Shown here in pieces: positions 24,007-29,027 of a stretch of 29,027 bases of DNA. Origin of the DNA: DATLHO01 sp035539855 (GTDB lineage Bacteria; Bacteroidota; Ignavibacteria; OLB7). A program made the translations under genes and the position numbers. Each line of letters begins with the position of its first letter. Position 1 is the stretch's first letter. The DNA lies in contig DATLHO010000104.1 in the NCBI GenBank assembly GCA_035539855.1, positions 1 through 29,027 on the forward strand, written 5' to 3'. Below the pieces are notes generated by a model. The model did not search any database and was not told the DNA's origin. It saw only the letters and a program-made list of their open reading frames with translations.

Positions 24007-25053
24007 TTGCTCGCCGCACGCCTCGAACCCCGCTCGCTCGCTCCCTCGGCCGGCGACATCACCAGCACCCCGACGTTATCCACCCGGCATCTGCTCGGCA
24101 TCGCCGAACTGAAGCGGGAGGACCTGCTCCTCGTTTTCCGGACCGCGCTCGACATGCGCGAAAAACTCCTGCGTCCGGGCCACGCCAGCGACCTACTCGC
24201 CGAGCGCACCATCGTCAACCTGTTCGCCGAAAGCTCGACCCGCACGCGCTCGAGCTTCGAGCTTGCGGAGCAGCGACTGGGAGCGAACGTTTTGAACTTC
24301 CAGGCCGAGTCGAGCTCCTTCGGTAAAGGTGAGACGCTCCTCGACACCGTCCGGAACATCGAGGCGATGCATATCGACGCGATTGTCATCAGGCACTCGG
24401 TCGGTGGGGCGCCGTGGTTCCTTGCCGAGCGCTGCCGGCCGGTCTTCATCAACGCCGGCGACGGTCGCCACGAGCACCCGACCCAGGCGCTGCTCGACTG
24501 CCTGACGCTGTACGAGCGGTGGGACGGACGCTTCGAGGGACGCCGCGTCGTCATCGTCGGCGACATCCTGCACGGTCGCGTGGCGCTGTCGAACATCCTC
24601 GCGCTGAGGCTGCTCGGCGCCGAGGTCGCCGTCTGCGGGCCTCCCACGCTGATCCCCCGCGGCATCGAAGATCTTGGCGTGCGCGTCTTCAACCGTCTCG
24701 AGCCCGCACTCGAGTTCGCCGACGCCGTCAACATGCTCCGCATTCAGCGCGAGCGACAGGATCGCGGGTTGTTCCCGTCGACCGGCGAATACGCGAAGTA
24801 CTTCGGGCTGAACCGCCGTCGCATGGCATCGATGAAGAAGGACCTGCTCGTGCTCCATCCCGGACCGATCAACCGCGGGATCGAGCTCGACGCGGAGACC
24901 GCCGACGGGCCGAGCTCGGTGATCCTCGACCAGGTCGAGAACGGCGTCGCCGTCCGCATGGCCGTGCTCGCGCTGCTGCTGGCGCCGTCGGCGATCGCGG
25001 CGACGCACGACCGTCGCGGCATCGAGGTGCCCCGGACGCCCGCGGTCGCATAG
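24007..25053 (+). CDS. pyrB: Aspartate carbamoyltransferase catalytic chain
   Basis: A 348-residue enzyme that joins carbamoyl phosphate and aspartate to carbamoyl-aspartate, the committed step of pyrimidine synthesis. The carbamoyl-phosphate loop is SSTRTRSSFE, followed by the lysine loop in SSFGKGET, then HPTQALLD and HPGPINRG. There is no in-frame ATG before the conserved domain, and the frame is closed by a TAA at 23989, so TTG 24007 is the most likely start. About 25 extra residues precede the usual N-terminus (TRHLLGIAEL). The C-terminus is also extended by about 20 residues. It is followed by an unknown small gene and carB, which supplies carbamoyl phosphate. No pyrI regulatory chain is present here. 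Confidence 0.95.
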   Translation: MLAARLEPRSLAPSAGDITSTPTLSTRHLLGIAELKREDLLLVFRTALDMREKLLRPGHASDLLAERTIVNLFAESSTRTRSSFELAEQRLGANVLNFQAESSSFGKGETLLDTVRNIEAMHIDAIVIRHSVGGAPWFLAERCRPVFINAGDGRHEHPTQALLDCLTLYERWDGRFEGRRVVIVGDILHGRVALSNILALRLLGAEVAVCGPPTLIPRGIEDLGVRVFNRLEPALEFADAVNMLRIQRERQDRGLFPSTGEYAKYFGLNRRRMASMKKDLLVLHPGPINRGIELDAETADGPSSVILDQVENGVAVRMAVLALLLAPSAIAATHDRRGIEVPRTPAVA

Positions 25054-25116
25054 CAGACAACCGCGCGAGCGGCTCCCACCGGCGCCGTTCGTCCGTCGAC
25101 CACAGAACCGACACTC

Positions 25117-25524
25117 ATGATCAACGAAGCCCTTTACGACAGGATCATCGGCGCGGCCGACGAGTATCACGAGACCGCTGAAGAACAGTGGGCGCAGGTG
25201 ATCGATCTGAAACCGGAGAACGACGAGCTCGAGTTCGAATTTCGTCGCCTCGTCCGCACCGCGATCCGCTACTACGCGCGCGCCTTCCTCGTGCTCGACA
25301 TGATCGAGACCGACGACGAGCAGGACCTCGAGGACGTGCTGGAGATCGTGCTCGAACAGGTGCCGGAGTTCTCGGAGTTCTTCGAAAAGAACGACGTTCT
25401 CGCGATGCTCGACGAGGACGCGCAGGCCAACCTCTCGCGCGTCTTCGCGATCGCAGAATCGGTCCGCTCGCTTCTGCTCGAGCGCTCGACCCAGCTGGCG
25501 GCCTCGCTCCAGGCGCGATTCTAG
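25117..25524 (+). CDS. Unrecognised acidic helical protein between pyrB and carB
   Basis: I do not recognise this 135-residue protein. It has no signal peptide, no membrane segment and no cysteine. It is strongly acidic (LKPENDELEFEFRRL, IETDDEQDLEDVLEIVLEQV) and looks all-helical, with a bundle-like hydrophobic pattern. It begins 63 bases after pyrB and ends 85 bases before carB on the same strand, so it is likely co-transcribed with both. Codon use matches its neighbours, supporting a real gene. A structural or regulatory link to pyrimidine synthesis is possible but unproven. Confidence 0.75.
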   Translation: MINEALYDRIIGAADEYHETAEEQWAQVIDLKPENDELEFEFRRLVRTAIRYYARAFLVLDMIETDDEQDLEDVLEIVLEQVPEFSEFFEKNDVLAMLDEDAQANLSRVFAIAESVRSLLLERSTQLAASLQARF

Positions 25525-25572
25525 CAGACGCGCCAGGCGGCGCCGACGATCGACCGTGACGACCACGGTGGC

Positions 25573-25609
25573 AATCCGAAATCCGCAATCCGCAAATCCG
25601 AAATCCCGA
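25573..25609 (+). repeat. Degenerate heptamer tandem repeat abutting the carB start
   Basis: Five units read AATCCGA, AATCCGC, AATCCGC, AAATCCGA and AATCCCGA (7, 7, 7, 8 and 8 bases), and the carB ATG begins at the next base. The repeat occupies the whole region where a ribosome-binding site would be. It is in frame with carB, so a GTG start at 25556 would translate it as a spurious leader. Confidence 0.8.
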
Positions 25610-28600
25610 ATGCCTCGTCGTACCGACATCAGCTCCGTTCTCATCGTCGGATCCGGACCGATCGTCATCGGTCAGGCCTGCGAGTTCGACTATTCGGGCA
25701 CGCAGGCGTGCCGTGTCCTTCGTGAGGAAGGGCTGCGCGTCATCCTGCTGAACTCCAATCCGGCGACGATCATGACCGATCCGGATCTGGCCGACGCGAC
25801 GTACGTCGAGCCGATCACGGTCGAGATCCTCGAGAAGATCATCGCGAAGGAGCGTCCCGACGCGCTGCTGCCGACGATGGGCGGCCAGACGGCGCTCAAC
25901 GTCTCGCTCGCGGCGTTCGAGCAGGGCGTGCTCGATCGTTATGGCGTCACGATGATCGGCGCCAATCCCGAATCGATCCGCAAGGCCGAGGATCGCGAGC
26001 TGTTCCTGGAAGCGATGCGCAACGCCGGCCTCGAGATGGCGCGCGGCGGGTTCGTCGAGAGCGTCGAGCAGGGACTCGAGGTCGTCGACCAGGTTGGATT
26101 CCCGGCGATCATCCGCCCGTCGTTCACGCTCGGCGGCTCCGGCGGCGGCATCGCCTACAACATGGACGAGTACGTCGAGAAGCTCCGCATCGGACTCAAC
26201 GCCTCCCCGATCCACCGCGTGCTCGTCGAGGAGTCGGTCATCGGCTGGAAGGAGTACGAGCTCGAGGTGATGCGTGACGTCAAGGACAACGTGACGATCA
26301 TCTGTTCGATAGAGAACGTCGATCCGATGGGCGTGCACACCGGAGACTCGATCACGTGCGCGCCGGCACAGACGCTGACCGACCGCGAATATCACCGGAT
26401 GCGTGACGCGGCGATCCGGATCATGCGCGAGATCGGCGTGGAGACCGGTGGCTCGAACGTGCAGTTCGCGCAGAACCCCGTCGACGGGCGCCTGCTGGTC
26501 ATCGAGATGAACCCGCGGGTCTCGCGCTCGTCCGCGCTCGCTTCGAAGGCCACGGGCTTTCCAATCGCGAAGATGGCCGCGAAGCTGGCCATCGGCTACA
26601 CACTCGACGAGATCCCCAACGACATCACGAAGCTCACCCCCGCGAGCTTCGAGCCGACGATCGATTACACCGTCGTGAAAATCCCGCGCTGGGACTTCGC
26701 GAAGTTCAAGGGCGTCAGCAACGAGCTCGGCGTGCAGATGAAGTCGGTCGGGGAGGTGATGGCCTTCGGCCGCACGTTCAAGGAGGCGCTGCAGAAGGGA
26801 ATCCGCTCGCTCGAGGAGGATCGCTACGGCTTCGGCGCCGACGGCAAGGAGCGCTACAAGGTCGAGACGATGAGCGAGGAGGAGCGCGACGTCGCCCGTG
26901 AGGAGACGCGCACGCGCCTGTTCAAACGGACCTCGACGTCACTGTACGACATCTACGACGCGCTGAAGCTCGGCATGCCGATCGAGCAGATCGCGCAGAT
27001 CGCGGGCTACGATCCGTGGTTCCTCGATCAGATGCAGCAGATCGTCGAGCTCGAGCTCGAGCTGCGTGCGACGCCCTCGCCGTTCGGACCCACGATCGAC
27101 GTCGAGAGCTCCGACGCCGGCATCGTCGCCGCGCCCGTCGGCGGCAACGCCGCATCAGGGCTCGAGGCCGAGCTCGAGTCCGACTCGGAGACCGCGGTCG
27201 AGGTCGACGTGCCGTGGCTCGTCGAGCGAGCCAAGCGCGCCGGGTTCAGCGACAGGCAGCTCGCGTACATCTGGGGCGCGACCGAGCTCGACGTGCGAGC
27301 ATTGCGTGGGTCGCTCGGCATCCGTCCGGTCTTCAAGACCGTCGACACGTGTGCCGCGGAGTTCCAGGCGTTCACGCCGTACCACTACTCGACCTACGAA
27401 CAGGAGAACGAGTCCGTCCGCAGCGATCGGCGCAAGATGGTGATCCTCGGCAGCGGTCCGAACCGCATCGGCCAGGGCGTCGAGTTCGACTACTGCTGCG
27501 TGCACGCGGTGATGGCGCTGCGCGAGGAGGGGTTCGAGGTCATCATGATCAACTGCAATCCCGAGACGGTCTCGACCGATTACGACACGACCGACAAGCT
27601 CTACTTCGAGCCGCTGACCTACGAGGACGTCATGAACATCCTCGAGTTCGAGCAGCCCGAGGGCGTGATCATCTCGTTCGGCGGCCAGACGCCGCTGAAG
27701 CTCGCGCGACGGCTCGAGGCAGCGGGCGTGCCGATCCTGGGCACGTCGCCGGAGGGCATCGACCTGGCGGAGGACCGCCAGCGTTTCGGCGATCTCATCA
27801 CGCAGCTCGGCATCCCGGTTCCGGAGTGGGGGACTGCAACAAGCACCGACGAGGCGATCGCGGTCGCCGATCGTGTCGGCTATCCGGTGCTCGTGCGTCC
27901 GAGCTACGTGCTCGGCGGCCGGGCGATGGAGATCTGCTATCGGGCCGAGCGCGTTCGCGAGTACATGGAAAACGCGACGCGCGTCTCGCCGGACCATCCC
28001 GTGCTCATCGACCAGTTCCTCGAGAAGGCCTTCGAGTTCGACGTCGACTGCGTCAGCGACGGCGAGGACGTCATCATCGGCGGCGTGATGCAGCACATCG
28101 AGGAAGCCGGCATCCACTCCGGGGACTCGAGCTGCGTGCTGCCGCCGTACAACATCACGCGCGAGCAGTTCGAGATCATCGTCAGCTACTCGAAGAAGCT
28201 CGCCCGCGCGCTCGACGTCGTCGGCCTGATGAACGTGCAGTTCGCGATGCAGAAGGGGAAGGTCTACGTCCTCGAGGTCAACCCGCGCGCGAGCCGCACG
28301 GTGCCGTTCGTCAGCAAGGCCACGGGAGTGCCCCTGGCGAAAGTGGCCGCACGCGCGATGGCCGGCGCGAAGCTGCGCGACATGAAGATCACCGACATGC
28401 CGATGACGCTCAACCGCGTCGCCGTGAAGGAGTCGGTCTTCCCGTTCGTGAAGTTCCCGCAGTCGTCGATGTTCCTCGGTCCGGAGATGCGCTCCACCGG
28501 CGAGGTGATGGGCATCGACTCGAGCACCGGCCTCGCGGTCGTCAAGGCCCGCATGGCCTCCGGCAATCGCCTGCCGACGAGCGGCGCGCTCTTCGTGACG

Positions 28601-28984
28601 CTCTCGGACAACGACAAGCGCCTGCGCGCGGCCGAGACGCTTCGGGGCTTCTCGGAGGCGGGCTTCGAGATCCTCGCGACCGACGGAACGAGCCGCTTCC
28701 TCAGCAGCTACGGCGTGCCGAACACGAAGATCATGAAGATCGTCGAGGGACGTCCGAACATCGTCGACTACATCCGCAACGGCGAGGTTCACCTGGTGAT
28801 CAACACGCCGGCGGGCGAGACCGCGCGCGAGGACGAGAAGGCCATGGGCGCGGTCTCGATGGAGTACAAGATCCCGTTCATCACCACCGCATCGGCCGCC
28901 GCCGCCGCGCTCAGCGGCATCCAGTCGCTCGGCGAGGTCGAGCTCGAGGTGCGGTCGTTGCAGGAGTGGAATGCGAGGGGGTAG
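25610..28984 (+). CDS. carB: Carbamoyl-phosphate synthase large chain
   Basis: An 1124-residue enzyme that makes carbamoyl phosphate from bicarbonate, ammonia (from the glutaminase chain CarA) and two ATP. The start giving MPRRTDISSVLIVGSGPIV matches the family N-terminus. Both ATP-grasp halves are present: the first with ACEFDYSG, PTMGGQTALN, GGSGGGIAYN and EMNPRVSRSSALASKATGFP; the second with GPNRIGQGVEFDYCC, NCNPETVSTDYD, GGRAMEI and EVNPRASRTVPFVSKATG. The C-terminal MGS-like allosteric domain (about 990-1124) ends the protein. It is longer than the E. coli enzyme (1073) mainly through an acidic Ser/Ala/Glu insert at about residues 485-530 in the oligomerisation domain. CarA is not in the window. 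Confidence 0.97.
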   Translation: MPRRTDISSVLIVGSGPIVIGQACEFDYSGTQACRVLREEGLRVILLNSNPATIMTDPDLADATYVEPITVEILEKIIAKERPDALLPTMGGQTALNVSLAAFEQGVLDRYGVTMIGANPESIRKAEDRELFLEAMRNAGLEMARGGFVESVEQGLEVVDQVGFPAIIRPSFTLGGSGGGIAYNMDEYVEKLRIGLNASPIHRVLVEESVIGWKEYELEVMRDVKDNVTIICSIENVDPMGVHTGDSITCAPAQTLTDREYHRMRDAAIRIMREIGVETGGSNVQFAQNPVDGRLLVIEMNPRVSRSSALASKATGFPIAKMAAKLAIGYTLDEIPNDITKLTPASFEPTIDYTVVKIPRWDFAKFKGVSNELGVQMKSVGEVMAFGRTFKEALQKGIRSLEEDRYGFGADGKERYKVETMSEEERDVAREETRTRLFKRTSTSLYDIYDALKLGMPIEQIAQIAGYDPWFLDQMQQIVELELELRATPSPFGPTIDVESSDAGIVAAPVGGNAASGLEAELESDSETAVEVDVPWLVERAKRAGFSDRQLAYIWGATELDVRALRGSLGIRPVFKTVDTCAAEFQAFTPYHYSTYEQENESVRSDRRKMVILGSGPNRIGQGVEFDYCCVHAVMALREEGFEVIMINCNPETVSTDYDTTDKLYFEPLTYEDVMNILEFEQPEGVIISFGGQTPLKLARRLEAAGVPILGTSPEGIDLAEDRQRFGDLITQLGIPVPEWGTATSTDEAIAVADRVGYPVLVRPSYVLGGRAMEICYRAERVREYMENATRVSPDHPVLIDQFLEKAFEFDVDCVSDGEDVIIGGVMQHIEEAGIHSGDSSCVLPPYNITREQFEIIVSYSKKLARALDVVGLMNVQFAMQKGKVYVLEVNPRASRTVPFVSKATGVPLAKVAARAMAGAKLRDMKITDMPMTLNRVAVKESVFPFVKFPQSSMFLGPEMRSTGEVMGIDSSTGLAVVKARMASGNRLPTSGALFVTLSDNDKRLRAAETLRGFSEAGFEILATDGTSRFLSSYGVPNTKIMKIVEGRPNIVDYIRNGEVHLVINTPAGETAREDEKAMGAVSMEYKIPFITTASAAAAALSGIQSLGEVELEVRSLQEWNARG

Positions 28985-29012
28985 TTAGATGTTAGAGGTC
29001 AGATGTTGGATG
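28985..29012 (+). repeat. Degenerate heptamer tandem repeat abutting the carB stop
   Basis: Four 7-base units follow the TAG stop without a gap: TTAGATG, TTAGAGG, TCAGATG and TTGGATG. The unit differs from the one upstream of carB, but the period is the same. The array decays into TCACGAGG before the window ends. Confidence 0.75.
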
Positions 29013-29027
29013 TCACGAGGCGGGGAG

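Noticed and set aside
27155..28792. Long minus-strand frame opposite carB (545 codons) and a long plus-strand shifted frame at 27016-28995
   Set aside because: Both lie inside clearly coding carB and have the Arg/His/Asp-rich composition of out-of-frame high-GC sequence.

Overview
This window is high-GC bacterial chromosome, dense in genes. It most resembles a GC-rich member of the Bacteroidota/Chlorobiota superphylum. That placement is an inference from four things seen here: a secreted protein with a C-terminal type IX secretion sorting domain, a TonB-dependent receptor with an N-terminal carboxypeptidase-like domain, a small H-C/CC/PP cysteine protein of a type common in Bacteroidetes, and several promoter candidates of the TTG...TAnnTTTG form. 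Shine-Dalgarno sequences are mostly absent, which also fits. No species is claimed. I found no tRNA, rRNA, transposase or CRISPR array.

Region 1 (1-16.6 kb) is a copper/heavy-metal handling island. On the minus strand, read right to left, lie a Cys-rich secreted protein, a TonB-dependent receptor and a secreted HMA-domain protein. Divergently, on the plus strand, lie two tandem paralogous lipoproteins, a small CC/PP cysteine protein and a complete CusC-CusB-CusA type tripartite efflux system whose genes overlap by 4 bases. These are followed by two CusF-like lipoproteins (one with copper ligands, one without), a CopZ-like cytoplasmic chaperone, and a Tat-exported multicopper oxidase translationally coupled to a T9SS-sorted BNR beta-propeller protein. 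Together they would chaperone Cu(I), oxidise it in the periplasm and expel it across the outer membrane.

Region 2 (16.6-21.4 kb) holds a convergent outer-membrane beta-barrel gene behind a strong bidirectional terminator, then an OmpR-type response regulator and a large soluble hybrid kinase (REC + five PAS + HisKA/HATPase). Adjacency suggests a regulatory link to the metal genes, but the kinase has no membrane sensor.

Region 3 (21.4-22.6 kb) has no convincing gene. By eye it is less GC-rich and full of perfect short hairpins and C7 runs, so it is a candidate structured RNA or element remnant.

Region 4 (22.6-29.0 kb) carries a minus-strand SH3-like/histone-H1-like Lys-Ala repeat protein. 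Then come pyrB (TTG start), an unrecognised acidic helical protein and carB, i.e. de novo pyrimidine synthesis. carB is bracketed by two different degenerate heptamer tandem repeats, one abutting its start codon and one its stop codon.
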